A DNA stretch of 64,000 nucleotides, from positions 1 through 64,000 of the forward strand of contig CAKZLI010000010.1 in assembly GCA_937125395.1 (NCBI GenBank), in the 5' to 3' direction. This DNA is from an uncultured Glaciecola sp. Lineage in GTDB: Bacteria > Pseudomonadota > Gammaproteobacteria > Enterobacterales > Alteromonadaceae. Positions 26,452 through 35,952 of this stretch are shown piece by piece. The translations under genes and the position numbers were made by a program. Within the stretch, counting starts at the first letter, position 1, and each line of letters opens with the position of its first letter. Below the pieces are notes generated by a model. That model made no database searches and was not told the DNA's origin. It worked only from the letters and a program-made list of their open reading frames with translations.

Positions 26452-27208
26452 ATTCGGCGTCTACATCATGCTCAGCATCACCAACAACATCTTCTAGACG
26501 CACTTTATCAACGCTTCTAAACGTATTAACAGGCCCTGCTAGGGCATATAGCGCGAACACAATAAACAGTACTAAAGCCGGCTCTGTGGCTACCACTACA
26601 AATATCAACATAACAATCAACAAAGCGACAAACGGGACTTTGCCAGACCAGTTTACTTCTTTAAATGAATTGTATTTGAAGTTACTGACCATTAATAACC
26701 CACAAATTGAAGTGATACCAGCAATCACCCAACTTAAATTATGCACATCTAAGGCATATTCTTGTGCAACCCAAACAAAGCTTGCCACAACGCCAGCGGC
26801 TGCTGGACTTGCTAAACCTTGGAAAAAGCGCGCATCAGCGATACCGACTTGAGTATTAAACCGTGCCAATCGTAACGCGGCGCCAGCAACAAAGATAAAT
26901 GCTGCCAACCATCCTAGCTTACCTAGCTCGGTAAAACCCCAGTTATAGGCAACCAGTGCAGGCGCCACACCAAAAGAGACCATGTCTGCCATCGAATCAT
27001 ATTCAGCACCGAATTCACTTTGCGTGTTAGTGACTCGAGCAACACGACCATCTAAACCATCAAATATCATGGCAATAAATATCGCTATGGCGGCATCGGT
27101 AAAATGACCATTCATACTCGCAATCACGGCATAAAAGCCTGAAAATAAGCCTGCGGTAGTTAATAAATTAGGGAGAAGGTAAATTCCTTTCTTGGGTACG
27201 GGTGACAT
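26417..27208 (-). CDS. pssA: CDP-diacylglycerol-serine O-phosphatidyltransferase
   Basis: A 263-residue inner-membrane enzyme making phosphatidylserine, the precursor of phosphatidylethanolamine. The CDP-alcohol phosphatidyltransferase motif is complete: D53-G-x2-A-R-x8-G67-x3-D71-x3-D75 (DGRVARVTNTQSEFGAEYDSMAD). Several membrane helices follow, then an acidic C-terminal tail. It is the multi-helix membrane form of PS synthase, not the E. coli phospholipase-D-like type. Its 3' end overlaps the RelE-like gene on the other strand. Confidence 0.92.
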   Translation of the reverse strand: MSPVPKKGIYLLPNLLTTAGLFSGFYAVIASMNGHFTDAAIAIFIAMIFDGLDGRVARVTNTQSEFGAEYDSMADMVSFGVAPALVAYNWGFTELGKLGWLAAFIFVAGAALRLARFNTQVGIADARFFQGLASPAAAGVVASFVWVAQEYALDVHNLSWVIAGITSICGLLMVSNFKYNSFKEVNWSGKVPFVALLIVMLIFVVVATEPALVLFIVFALYALAGPVNTFRSVDKVRLEDVVGDAEHDVDAEFTKDDDTRGEK

Positions 27209-27285
27209 AAGTTAATCTCTGCAATTTGATGCCGATAATGTAACACAGGTGGGGTCATTTAATAAAATTGAGTTTTTAGAATTAT

Positions 27286-27310
27286 GTGTAAATGTCTGTA
27301 TTTTTTACAC
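27286..27310. promoter_or_regulatory. Inverted repeat upstream of a sigma-54 promoter (candidate activator site)
   Basis: GTGTAAA, 11 bases, TTTACAC: perfect 7-base arms centred about 75 bases upstream of the -24 element of the following sigma-54 promoter. Spacing suits an enhancer site for an activator such as PrsR. Confidence 0.45.
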
Positions 27311-27373
27311 TCACACACTTAATACTGTATGCATTTTATTGTAACAAACTGATTATATTAGTTTTTTACATAC

Positions 27374-27389
27374 TGGAACAAACATTGCA
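27374..27389 (+). promoter_or_regulatory. Sigma-54 promoter of the PEP-CTERM gene
   Basis: TGGAACAAACATTGCA carries GG and GC at the exact -24/-12 spacing of the consensus TGGCACG-N4-TTGCA. It predicts a leader of about 60 bases before the PEP-CTERM start. PEP-CTERM genes are linked to the sigma-54 activator PrsR in other bacteria. Confidence 0.65.
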
Positions 27390-27462
27390 ATCTCAAAGTG
27401 AGCTTCTTATAAATGACTCGGAAGCGAATTACTTTAAATACAACAATGAAAAGGATAGTCCT

Positions 27463-28284
27463 ATGACATTAATAAGACGTTCAGCAACAGTATTATTCAC
27501 ACTGAGTGCTCTTACTTTAGCAGCTCCTTCTGCTTTTGCAGGGTACAATGTAATTGATTTTGATACTGCGAGCTCTGGATCACACATCGCAAATGGTGAA
27601 ATCGTCACCGATCAGTATTTAGCCGATTATGGTGTCACTATTAGTGGCTGTAACTGGAATGGTACTGCAACGCATCACCAAATGATTAACAACAAGTGTA
27701 AAACCAACTTAGATGATGTTTATAACCGTCAAGTCGCGTTCGATACTAACCTCAGTCACACTCGAGATCCTGATTTGGAATTCTTTAACGCACACAATGA
27801 TTATCAATCGGAGTATACCGCGCTAAATATCGGTGATTACCACGGTGATAACAAGCCAAATAACATCCTGATTATCCAAGAAAATAGTAAAGGATGTAAT
27901 GATGGAGTTTGTGATTACCCTGATGATGAAGCATCTCGTCCTGCTGGGTTCTTTGAGTTTAATTTTGACCAGTTAGTCGATATTGTTAGCATCGATTTCT
28001 TTGATATTGAAGAAAAGAGCAACAACATCAGAAACCGTATTTCATTTTATGAAGGCAATACCGAAAAATCGTTCGGCAATGTCCCACATACAGGTGATGG
28101 TAGCTATGAACGTGTTGCATTCAATGCCTCTGGTATCGATCGTCTCGTGATTAGAATGCCAGGTTCTGGTGGTATTGATAACTTAGTATTCCGTACAGGC
28201 CATGCTGATGTCCCAGCCCCTGCGTCATTTGCTGTATTACTTTTAGGTCTTGTTGCCTTAAGTTTTCGTAAAATTCGCGGATAA
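27463..28284 (+). CDS. PEP-CTERM sorting-domain protein
   Basis: A 273-residue exported protein. It has a signal peptide (MTLIRRSATVLFTLSALTLA, cleavage near AFA), a beta-rich mature part with several cysteines, and a C-terminal VPAPAS, hydrophobic helix and FRKIRG, the PEP-CTERM sorting signal in the PAP variant. Exosortase is expected to cleave and process it in exopolysaccharide-producing cells. AAGGA lies 7 bases before the chosen ATG. The TPR gene after it is the PrsT type found in the same system. The role of the mature domain is unknown. Confidence 0.88.
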   Translation: MTLIRRSATVLFTLSALTLAAPSAFAGYNVIDFDTASSGSHIANGEIVTDQYLADYGVTISGCNWNGTATHHQMINNKCKTNLDDVYNRQVAFDTNLSHTRDPDLEFFNAHNDYQSEYTALNIGDYHGDNKPNNILIIQENSKGCNDGVCDYPDDEASRPAGFFEFNFDQLVDIVSIDFFDIEEKSNNIRNRISFYEGNTEKSFGNVPHTGDGSYERVAFNASGIDRLVIRMPGSGGIDNLVFRTGHADVPAPASFAVLLLGLVALSFRKIRG

Positions 28285-28303
28285 CCTTTACTGAGTCAAT
28301 CAA

Positions 28304-28336
28304 AAAGCGGTGTTGATTTCAGCACCGTTTTTTTTT
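28304..28336 (+). terminator. Terminator after the PEP-CTERM gene
   Basis: CGGTGTTG, ATTT, CAGCACCG followed by nine Ts. It lies between the PEP-CTERM gene and the TPR gene, so the latter is expressed by read-through or its own promoter. Confidence 0.88.
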
Positions 28337-28372
28337 ACACAAAATAGCGTTATTTGATACAGGATGTAACAA

Positions 28373-31225
28373 ATGTGGGTTAAAGGATTATTATGCACAC
28401 TAGTGCTATGTGGACATGCCTGTCTGTATGCCACTCAGGCCATTGGTCAAGAGCAAAGCTCTGATGCTGTTTATGCTTATTATGAAGAAGCGGTAATCAG
28501 CTTCAACCAAGAAGAATATGAAACCAGTTATATTCACCTCAAAAACGCGCTGGATATTAATCCTGACCATCTCCCCTCTAAGATTTTAATTGGCCGATTA
28601 TTATTGATCAATAATCTGCCGGATGCGGCGGTGACTGAATTTGAGGAAGCGTTATTAGCCGGTGCAGATCCCAACATTGTGCTAGTGCCATTACTGCGCG
28701 CGTATATTTTTATCCAAGAATACAAAAAAGCGACAACGGTCAGTATTCAAAGCTTGTCACGTGAGAATAAATTTGAAATTTATTTATTACAAGCCAGTGC
28801 CTATCGCAACATGAATAATACAGAGCTGGCGTTTGCGCACTACCAAAAAGCGAAATTACTGCAACCGGATAATACCCGATTACTCAACTCAATGGCATCA
28901 TTGTATATGAGTAATGATGTGTGGAGTAAAGCAGCAACACTGATTCAAGAATCTTTGGCACTGGATGCTGAGAACGCCAAAACGCAACATTTGCAAGGGA
29001 CTTTTTTATTACTCCAAGATAACTTGGAGGCTGCCATTAATACATTTGAATTTGCGCATCAAAAAAGCCCAGACAGCCCTATTATTCAGCGCTCATTGGC
29101 CAGTGCGTATTTACGTAAAGACATGAAAGCTGAGGCGTTAGCACTCATAGAGCAGATGATGCAGGACACCCCAGATCCATTTACCAAACTGCTGTACGCC
29201 CAGTTAACCAATAATGACGACAATCAAGAGGCAAACAAACTCTATCAAGAGGTCTCGCAAACCTTGAGTTTGCTGCCTGAAGATATTCGCGCTAACCGAA
29301 CGGATATTTCATTAATCAACGCCCTATCATCGTATTTTCAACAAAACTATGAGCAAGCCTCGAATGACTTACAGCGGTATTTACAAAATGTCCCTACGAA
29401 TCTCAATGCCCTAAAATTATTAGTCGACTCATATATACAGTTAGAGCAATACGCCGCAGCAGTGCGCGTCTTAGAAGCGAACAACAGTGTGGTGATGAAG
29501 GAATTACCGTTGACGGTCACCTTGTGTAATTTGTATTTTGAATTACAACGCGGCTTTAAATGTGAGGCGATTATTCGTGAACTACGTGTGTTTATGGAAG
29601 ATCAAAGTACTCTTAATTTACTTGAAGTGAGATCGCTCAATAACCGTGGAGCCAGCCAAGAAGCCTTGGTGATGTTTGAGAAATATTTTAACAACGTAGA
29701 CTATGCGTATTTGCGCCAATTGCACATTGAATTATTATTGCAAAATAATTTGACTCAACGTGCCCGCAAAGTAATGGATAGTCAGATCCAAAAAGCCACT
29801 GACACAGAAGGTGAAAAACCTCGGGAAATCTATCTCCTCAATGCCACAGTATTATTGCAAGAGCGTCGCTTAGATGAGGCTTTTGACCAAGTCCAAGTCG
29901 TGCTCAATCGTGAACCGAACTTGTCCAGTGCACGGTTTTTGCAAGCACAGATATTGTATTATCAGGGGCGTTATGACGACTCAATCACCATGCTCGAATC
30001 TATTAATCCAACGTATTCACCAATTGAAATCCGTAAATTTATTGGGCAAAACAAGATCGCACAAAATGATTTAGCCGCTGCCTATGACATCATTAATCCG
30101 GTGTTTGAAAAAAATCCCAAAAACGTCGGTGTACTTGAACTGATGATGGAAATTTTTACATTACAAAAAGATTATGAAAATGCGTTATGGATCAACCAAA
30201 AACTGCTCAAGACTGCGTTTCTCAATCCGCAATATTTAATTGCGCAAGCCAACCTATATTTGCAATCCAATCAACTCGAAAATGCCGTAGTGACCTTTGG
30301 CAAAATTGCCAATGCAGTAAAAGACAATCCCGTTGGATTGATTCAATTAGCACAACTACAAAGTGATGCCCAGCTCTACGATAATGCGTATGCCAATATC
30401 AGACAAGCGCGCACTATGCTTCGTGAAGATCTGCAATTGGATATGCAAGCGCGGATCTTACAAGCTGAGATTTTGTATCAAAATAGACAATATAAGCAAG
30501 CGATGGCATTGGCTCGCTCCGTTGTATTAAATGCTTTTGGTCGTGATGAGCGTCAACAGTTAAGACTGCAATCCATGTTTATCATTGGGGAAGTATACCG
30601 AGCCACCAATCAACTGACGCAGGCTGCGAGTATTTTTACTGAATTATTTAATAATGGCATGCCAAATCAAGCCGGTGTGTATTTGTATGATTTAGCCACA
30701 AACAGTCTCAAGCAAGATATTTTTAGCATTCCTGCAGAAAAACTTTTAACCGAGCAACCTCAGCAGAGTTTTGTAAGGCGGTTATTAGCTGACTATTACC
30801 TGCGTACTGGACAAGCTGAAAAAGCGTTGAGCCATTACAACGAGTTATTGTTGAACGAACCTGTCGCCAAAACGGAACAAATCTATAATAATTTAGCTAA
30901 TTTGTTAGTGGATACTGATTTAGACAAAGCCGAAGAATACATTCAAATGGCATACGCGATTAATGAGCAAGACGCTCAGATCATCGATACCATGGGCTGG
31001 ATATTTTTTAAGCGTGAGGATTACCTCAATGCCCTTAGGCAATTTCGGAAAGCCTATGTGCTTGATAGTACAGAACCGGGGATCAAGTATCACCTAGCCT
31101 ATGTATTATATAAGCTTGGTCGCGTTGAGGAAGCTCAAAAACAACTGAACAGATTGTTTGAAGAGCATGACGTATTTCCTCAATTTGACCAAGCAACTGC
31201 TCTGCAAAATGCCTTAAAAGTGTAA
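28373..31225 (+). CDS. PrsT-like TPR protein of the PEP-CTERM system
   Basis: A 950-residue exported protein, almost entirely tetratricopeptide-like repeats after a signal peptide (about 1-25). The opening AYYEEAVISFNQEEYETSYIHLKNALDINPDHLPSKILIGRLLL and the total length match the PEP-CTERM system TPR-repeat protein PrsT. Most PrsT proteins are lipoproteins; the cysteines here (LVLCGHAC) are not in a standard lipobox. It probably acts in assembly or export of surface polysaccharide linked to exosortase (family knowledge). AGGA lies 8 bases before the ATG. It converges on clpB. Confidence 0.8.
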   Translation: MWVKGLLCTLVLCGHACLYATQAIGQEQSSDAVYAYYEEAVISFNQEEYETSYIHLKNALDINPDHLPSKILIGRLLLINNLPDAAVTEFEEALLAGADPNIVLVPLLRAYIFIQEYKKATTVSIQSLSRENKFEIYLLQASAYRNMNNTELAFAHYQKAKLLQPDNTRLLNSMASLYMSNDVWSKAATLIQESLALDAENAKTQHLQGTFLLLQDNLEAAINTFEFAHQKSPDSPIIQRSLASAYLRKDMKAEALALIEQMMQDTPDPFTKLLYAQLTNNDDNQEANKLYQEVSQTLSLLPEDIRANRTDISLINALSSYFQQNYEQASNDLQRYLQNVPTNLNALKLLVDSYIQLEQYAAAVRVLEANNSVVMKELPLTVTLCNLYFELQRGFKCEAIIRELRVFMEDQSTLNLLEVRSLNNRGASQEALVMFEKYFNNVDYAYLRQLHIELLLQNNLTQRARKVMDSQIQKATDTEGEKPREIYLLNATVLLQERRLDEAFDQVQVVLNREPNLSSARFLQAQILYYQGRYDDSITMLESINPTYSPIEIRKFIGQNKIAQNDLAAAYDIINPVFEKNPKNVGVLELMMEIFTLQKDYENALWINQKLLKTAFLNPQYLIAQANLYLQSNQLENAVVTFGKIANAVKDNPVGLIQLAQLQSDAQLYDNAYANIRQARTMLREDLQLDMQARILQAEILYQNRQYKQAMALARSVVLNAFGRDERQQLRLQSMFIIGEVYRATNQLTQAASIFTELFNNGMPNQAGVYLYDLATNSLKQDIFSIPAEKLLTEQPQQSFVRRLLADYYLRTGQAEKALSHYNELLLNEPVAKTEQIYNNLANLLVDTDLDKAEEYIQMAYAINEQDAQIIDTMGWIFFKREDYLNALRQFRKAYVLDSTEPGIKYHLAYVLYKLGRVEEAQKQLNRLFEEHDVFPQFDQATALQNALKV

Positions 31226-31229
31226 GGTG

Positions 31230-33812
31230 TTAGGCTTGCACAAATTCGATGCAGAGCTGTTCATCAACCACATCAACACGCACTGTGTTGTAGCCCTTGT
31301 CACTTAAGCTTAAGAGCTGCGTGGCTAGCGGGTTTTCTAGCTCTTGCTGGATAGCTCGCTTAAGTGGTCTTGCACCATAAACAGGGTCAAAGCCGATCTG
31401 TGCCAGATTATCCAACGCCGCAGGCGATAATTCCAGATTAAAGCCTTTCTCTTGCAAACGTTCACGCAATCCGGTTAATTGGATTTTGGCGATGGCGCTA
31501 ATATTATCCAGACCCAATGGATGAAACACCACTATATCATCGACTCGATTAATAAACTCAGGTCTAAAATGCTGACTAACCGTCTCCATCACACGGGCTT
31601 TCATGTGCGCATAATCATCTTGTTGAGCATGCTCTTGAATTACATCTGAGCCTAAATTGGAAGTCATAATAATCACGGCATTTTTAAAATCAACAGTACG
31701 TCCTTGACCATCCGTGAGACGGCCATCATCGAGCACTTGCAACAATATATTAAAGACATCGGGGTGCGCTTTTTCGACTTCATCGAGCAAAATCACCGAG
31801 TAGGGTTTACGTCGCACCGCTTCGGTTAAGTAGCCCCCTTCTTCATAGCCAACATACCCTGGCGGCGCACCCACTAAACGTGCAACCGAGTGTTTTTCCA
31901 TAAATTCAGACATATCTATGCGCACCATCGCATCGGACGAATCAAACAAAAAATCTGCCAATGATTTACATAATTCTGTCTTACCTACACCGGTCGGACC
32001 TAAAAACAAAAACGAACCAATCGGTCGATTCGGATCCGATAAGCCAGCACGTGAACGTCGAATTGCATTGGCAACACTGGTAACGGCTTCATCTTGTCCA
32101 ATCACACGATCATGTAATAAGGCTTCCATCTTCAGTAATTTGTCACGTTCACCTTCGAGCATTTTGGCAACCGGAATTCCCGTCCAACGCGATAAGACAT
32201 CGGCAATTTCGACTTCAGTGACTTTATTTTTGACTAATTGCGGGTTTATTTGTGCCGCAGAATTAGCTTGCTCAAGTTGTAATTCTAGCTCAGGGATCCG
32301 TCCATACTGCAATTCAGACATGCGATTCAAATCACTTGCCCGTCGTGCGATATCCATGTCCACCTTGGCTTGTTCTAACTGCGCCTTGATCCCTTGTGTG
32401 CCTTGCATTGCGTCTTTTTCGGTTAACCAGATCGTAGACAGTTCTTGATAGCGCTGCTCAGCACTTTGCCGTTCCAATTCGATAATTTCTAAGCGTTTGA
32501 GGCTCGCCTCGTCGGTTTCTTTGGCCAGTGCCTGCTCTTCTAATTTGAGTTGGATAATACGTCGGTCTAATTTATCCATTTCTTCTGGTTTAGAATCAAT
32601 TTGCAGGCGAATACTCGATGCCGCTTCATCAATCAAATCAATCGCTTTGTCCGGTAACTGCCGGTCAGCAATATACCGATGCGATAAACTGGCAGCCGCG
32701 ACAATCGCCGGGTCCGTAATATCGACCGAATGATGTAATTCATAGCGCTCTTTGAGTCCACGCAAAATGGCAATCGTGTCAATCACACTGGGTTGATCGA
32801 CGAGGACTTTTTGAAAGCGCCGCTCAAGCGCTGCGTCTTTTTCAATATATTGTCGATATTCATCTAATGTGGTTGCACCGACACAATGTAACTCACCTCG
32901 AGCCAATGCAGGTTTGAGCATATTACCCGCATCCATCGCACCATCGCCCTTGCCTGCTCCGACCATGGTATGCAATTCATCAATGAACAAAATGACGTTA
33001 CCTTCCTCTTTGGATAATTCGTTCAAAACGGCTTTTAGGCGCTCCTCAAACTCACCGCGATATTTTGCTCCCGCTATCAATGCCCCCATATCCAGTGACA
33101 ACACCCGTTTGTGTTTTAACCCTTCGGGTACTTCGCCATTGATAATACGTTGTGCCAACCCTTCGGCGATGGCTGTTTTACCGACACCTGGCTCACCGAT
33201 GAGGACCGGGTTGTTTTTGGTGCGTCGTTGCAGTACTTGGATCGTGCGGCGGATTTCATCATCACGCCCGATCACTGGATCAAGCTTGCCTTGTTCAGCG
33301 CGTTCGGTAAGGTCACTGGTGTACTTTTCTAGGGCTTCTCGCACATCTTCAGCATTGGGATCATTGACATTCTGTCCCGCTCGTACATCATCAATCGCAG
33401 CTTTAAGATTCACCTTAGTGATACCGACACCCGTTAACAATTCGGCAAAACGGGTTTGGGTATCCAAACCTGCTAACAAAAACAACTCTGAAGAAATAAA
33501 TTGGTCGTTGTGTTGTTGCGATAATTTATCCGTGAGGTTAAAACACGCAATCGTGTCGCGGGATACTTGCACATCGCCACCGGCCCCTTGCACTCGTGGT
33601 ATTTTTTCAAGGGCTTGGCTAAGCGCGGAACGCAGTGCATTTAGATTCACACCGGTTTTTTGTAAGATCGTCCGAACACTGCCACCTTGCTGATTGAGTA
33701 AGGCGGTGAGAATATGTTCAGGTTCAATATATTGATGATCACGACCTATCGCTAATGATTGTGCATCAGCGATGGCTGCTTGAAATTTGGTAGTCAATTT
33801 ATCTAAGCGCAT
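31230..33812 (-). CDS. clpB: ATP-dependent chaperone ClpB
   Basis: An 860-residue Hsp100 disaggregase of normal length. It has an N-terminal Clp repeat domain (1-150), AAA-1 with [16 protein letters not shown], a coiled-coil middle domain (about 410-520), and AAA-2 with [15 protein letters not shown]. It rescues aggregated proteins together with DnaK. It lies downstream of rluD. A heat-shock promoter is predicted at 33854-33880. The ends ([21 protein letters not shown]) match the family. Confidence 0.98.
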   Translation of the reverse strand: MRLDKLTTKFQAAIADAQSLAIGRDHQYIEPEHILTALLNQQGGSVRTILQKTGVNLNALRSALSQALEKIPRVQGAGGDVQVSRDTIACFNLTDKLSQQHNDQFISSELFLLAGLDTQTRFAELLTGVGITKVNLKAAIDDVRAGQNVNDPNAEDVREALEKYTSDLTERAEQGKLDPVIGRDDEIRRTIQVLQRRTKNNPVLIGEPGVGKTAIAEGLAQRIINGEVPEGLKHKRVLSLDMGALIAGAKYRGEFEERLKAVLNELSKEEGNVILFIDELHTMVGAGKGDGAMDAGNMLKPALARGELHCVGATTLDEYRQYIEKDAALERRFQKVLVDQPSVIDTIAILRGLKERYELHHSVDITDPAIVAAASLSHRYIADRQLPDKAIDLIDEAASSIRLQIDSKPEEMDKLDRRIIQLKLEEQALAKETDEASLKRLEIIELERQSAEQRYQELSTIWLTEKDAMQGTQGIKAQLEQAKVDMDIARRASDLNRMSELQYGRIPELELQLEQANSAAQINPQLVKNKVTEVEIADVLSRWTGIPVAKMLEGERDKLLKMEALLHDRVIGQDEAVTSVANAIRRSRAGLSDPNRPIGSFLFLGPTGVGKTELCKSLADFLFDSSDAMVRIDMSEFMEKHSVARLVGAPPGYVGYEEGGYLTEAVRRKPYSVILLDEVEKAHPDVFNILLQVLDDGRLTDGQGRTVDFKNAVIIMTSNLGSDVIQEHAQQDDYAHMKARVMETVSQHFRPEFINRVDDIVVFHPLGLDNISAIAKIQLTGLRERLQEKGFNLELSPAALDNLAQIGFDPVYGARPLKRAIQQELENPLATQLLSLSDKGYNTVRVDVVDEQLCIEFVQA

Positions 33813-33853
33813 AAATCAATAGTCCTGTATTAAGAAAGTGCCTTTCTTATGTT

Positions 33854-33880
33854 ATGGGACCATTTGCGTCTAGATTCAAT
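33854..33880 (-). promoter_or_regulatory. Probable sigma-32 (heat-shock) promoter of clpB
   Basis: On the minus strand ATTGAA, about 15 bases, then TCCCATAA, close to the sigma-32 consensus CTTGAA-N13-15-CCCCATTT. It lies about 40 bases before clpB. A small hairpin (AAGAAAG-TGC-CTTTCTT) lies in the leader. Confidence 0.6.
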
Positions 33881-33941
33881 GCTTAAAATATTGAAAGTGG
33901 TTAAAAAACACACTTTCTTGTTATTTATTGATGCGGATCAA

Positions 33942-34922
33942 TTAATCGTCGTCTAAGCCATGGATGACAGTGTCAGCCCGGACATCCGCCAGTAACTGGA
34001 CAAAATCATCCGGTAACGGCGCATTAAAAGTAACCCAGTCTTCGGATATAGGATGAGCAAAGGATAACTGTGCAGCATGCAGTGCTTGGCGTTTAAAACC
34101 CCGTAATGCTTGCATAAAGTGTTCGCTTGCAGCTTTTGGCATACGTGGACGGCCACCGTATAACTGATCGCCGGCTAATGGATGGCGAATATGTGCCATG
34201 TGTACTCGGATTTGATGAGTACGTCCACTTTCTAATTTGAGACGCAGGTGGGTATGCGCACGGAATTTTTCGATAATGCGATAATGAGTTGTGGCTTCTT
34301 TACCCGTTGAACGCACCGCCATAGAAGTACGCTTTGTTGGATGACGACCAATGGGTTCATCGACACATCCACCAGCAACCATAGTGCCAGCAACTAACGC
34401 TTCATACTCACGGCTCATTACACGTGTTTGTAATTGTTCGACCAAATAGGTCTGGGCAATCAATGTTTTAGCAACCACCATTAATCCCGTCGTGTCTTTG
34501 TCGAGGCGGTGCACAATACCAGCACGTGGTACTGTTTCAATTTCAGGATAATGAGCTAATAGCGCATTTAATACTGTACCATCGGCATTCCCAGCACCAG
34601 GATGCACCACCAAACCGGCCGGCTTATTAATAACCAGAACATGTTCATCTTCAAACACAATATCCAAATCAATCGGCTGTGGTGTGTTGAGAACTTGCAC
34701 AGCGATAATGGCATGAATATCAATCTGTTCGTCACCTTGCATTTTGTAGCGTGGTGTCGTCATGACTTCGCCGTCGAGCTGAACAAATCCGGCTAGGATC
34801 CATTCTTTTAACTTACTTCTTGAATATTCAGGGAACAAATCGGCTAAAACTTGATCTAACCGTCTATCAAATTGTGTTTGATCCACGATACCCGTGAGTG
34901 AAATGGTTTGTTGCTGCGACAT
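33942..34922 (-). CDS. rluD: 23S rRNA pseudouridine synthase RluD
   Basis: A 326-residue enzyme, the same length as E. coli RluD, which makes pseudouridines 1911, 1915 and 1917 in helix 69 of 23S rRNA. An N-terminal S4 RNA-binding domain (RRLDQVLADLFPEYSRSKLKEWI) is followed by the catalytic HRLDKDTTGL, whose Asp is the nucleophile. I chose the ATG at 34922 by alignment with E. coli; ATGs at 34934 and 34976 are possible. It is divergent from bamD, the usual arrangement. The pgeF/yfiH gene that often follows rluD is absent. Confidence 0.95.
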   Translation of the reverse strand: MSQQQTISLTGIVDQTQFDRRLDQVLADLFPEYSRSKLKEWILAGFVQLDGEVMTTPRYKMQGDEQIDIHAIIAVQVLNTPQPIDLDIVFEDEHVLVINKPAGLVVHPGAGNADGTVLNALLAHYPEIETVPRAGIVHRLDKDTTGLMVVAKTLIAQTYLVEQLQTRVMSREYEALVAGTMVAGGCVDEPIGRHPTKRTSMAVRSTGKEATTHYRIIEKFRAHTHLRLKLESGRTHQIRVHMAHIRHPLAGDQLYGGRPRMPKAASEHFMQALRGFKRQALHAAQLSFAHPISEDWVTFNAPLPDDFVQLLADVRADTVIHGLDDD

Positions 34923-35056
34923 AGTTTGCGACATATTTGAGAATAATTCAGAAAAAGTGTGATAAATATAAGACAATTATATCAGTTTACTCGCCAAGGT
35001 GTGTAATAATAAGCGTCGAGTACATCAAAGAATTTTTAATAAAGGTTATAGAGTTA

Positions 35057-35815
35057 ATGAAAATACGTATTATAGCGCTAAGCTTAACTAGTATGCTCCT
35101 ACTCGGTGGTTGTAGTTCAGCGCCCGACAAAGAGGTCGCAGAACTTGAATTACAAGGCCCTCAAGCAATTTATGCCGCGGCGAAACAAGCCATGGATAAT
35201 GGTAACTTTGGTGGTGCTGCAGAGATGTTAAGTGGATTAGATTCTCGCTATCCATTTGGTGAGTTATCTCATCAGATCCAGTTGGATTTAATTTATAGCT
35301 ACTACAAAAGCGGTGATAGTGACCAAGCATTAGCCACAATTGACCGTTTCATTCGTCTTAATCCAAATCACAAAGACATCGATTATGCGTATTTTATGCG
35401 TGGATTGACCAATATGGAACAAGATGACAATTTATTTCAATCGTTATTTAACATTGACCGTTCTGACCGTGATCCAACGGCATCACGTGAAGCCTTCAAT
35501 GATTTTCGCCAGCTAATTGATAGTTTCCCTGAAAGCAAGTACGCCACGGATGCACAAAAACGCATGGTGTATATCAAAACACGTTTAGCTAAATACGAAA
35601 TTGCAATTGCGCGTTTTTACATGCGCCGTGAAGCCTACGTTGCCGCTGCTAACCGTGGTCAATATGTGTTGGAGTACTATTCAGACACGGGTATGGTACA
35701 AGAAGCCTTAGAAATCATGGTCTCTTGCTACGACCAGCTTGGACTTGACCAGTTGAAGTCGAACACGATTAAGATTTTGAAATTAAATTATCCGCAAAGC
35801 GAATTTATTTCTTAA
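35057..35815 (+). CDS. bamD: Outer-membrane assembly lipoprotein BamD
   Basis: A 252-residue lipoprotein with lipobox LLLGGC (Cys19) and five TPR-like repeats (AIYAAAKQAMDNGNFGGAAEML, RYPFGELSHQIQLDLIYSYYKSGD). It is an essential part of the BAM complex inserting beta-barrel proteins. The ATG at 35057 gives the lipoprotein signal; a longer frame from 34937 lacks support. It is divergent from rluD. The last codons are duplicated in frame after the stop. Confidence 0.96.
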   Translation: MKIRIIALSLTSMLLLGGCSSAPDKEVAELELQGPQAIYAAAKQAMDNGNFGGAAEMLSGLDSRYPFGELSHQIQLDLIYSYYKSGDSDQALATIDRFIRLNPNHKDIDYAYFMRGLTNMEQDDNLFQSLFNIDRSDRDPTASREAFNDFRQLIDSFPESKYATDAQKRMVYIKTRLAKYEIAIARFYMRREAYVAAANRGQYVLEYYSDTGMVQEALEIMVSCYDQLGLDQLKSNTIKILKLNYPQSEFIS

Positions 35816-35877
35816 GCCACATTTATTTCTTAAGACCTTTTGCAGACACCAATTTGCAGACACCAATTTGCAGACAC
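35803..35877. repeat. Two short tandem repeats after bamD
   Basis: ATTTATTTCTTAAG occurs at 35803-35816, covering the bamD stop, and again at 35821-35834, 18 bases on and in the same frame, giving a second stop. It is followed by three copies of TTTGCAGACAC at a 14-base period (35839-35877). Confidence 0.85.
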
Positions 35878-35925
35878 AAAAAAACCGTATTGTTTGATTG
35901 AATAAATCAGTAATACGGTTTTTTT
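35878..35925. terminator. Bidirectional terminator between bamD and chrR
   Basis: AAAAAAACCGTATT pairs perfectly with AATACGGTTTTTTT around a 20-base loop that can itself pair (TGATT/AATCA). Both strands present a T run, so it can serve bamD and the convergent sigma/anti-sigma operon. Confidence 0.92.
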
Positions 35926-35952
35926 ATACGTCTATATTATTTAGGTAAGGAC

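Noticed and set aside
27286..27310. Reading the GTGTAAA/TTTACAC repeat as a TyrR box
   Set aside because: The half-site spacing is wrong for TyrR (TGTAAA-N6-TTTACA), and the site precedes a sigma-54 promoter of an unrelated gene.
32869..33693. 274-codon frame opposite clpB
   Set aside because: It lies entirely within clpB on the other strand; the length follows from clpB codon use.
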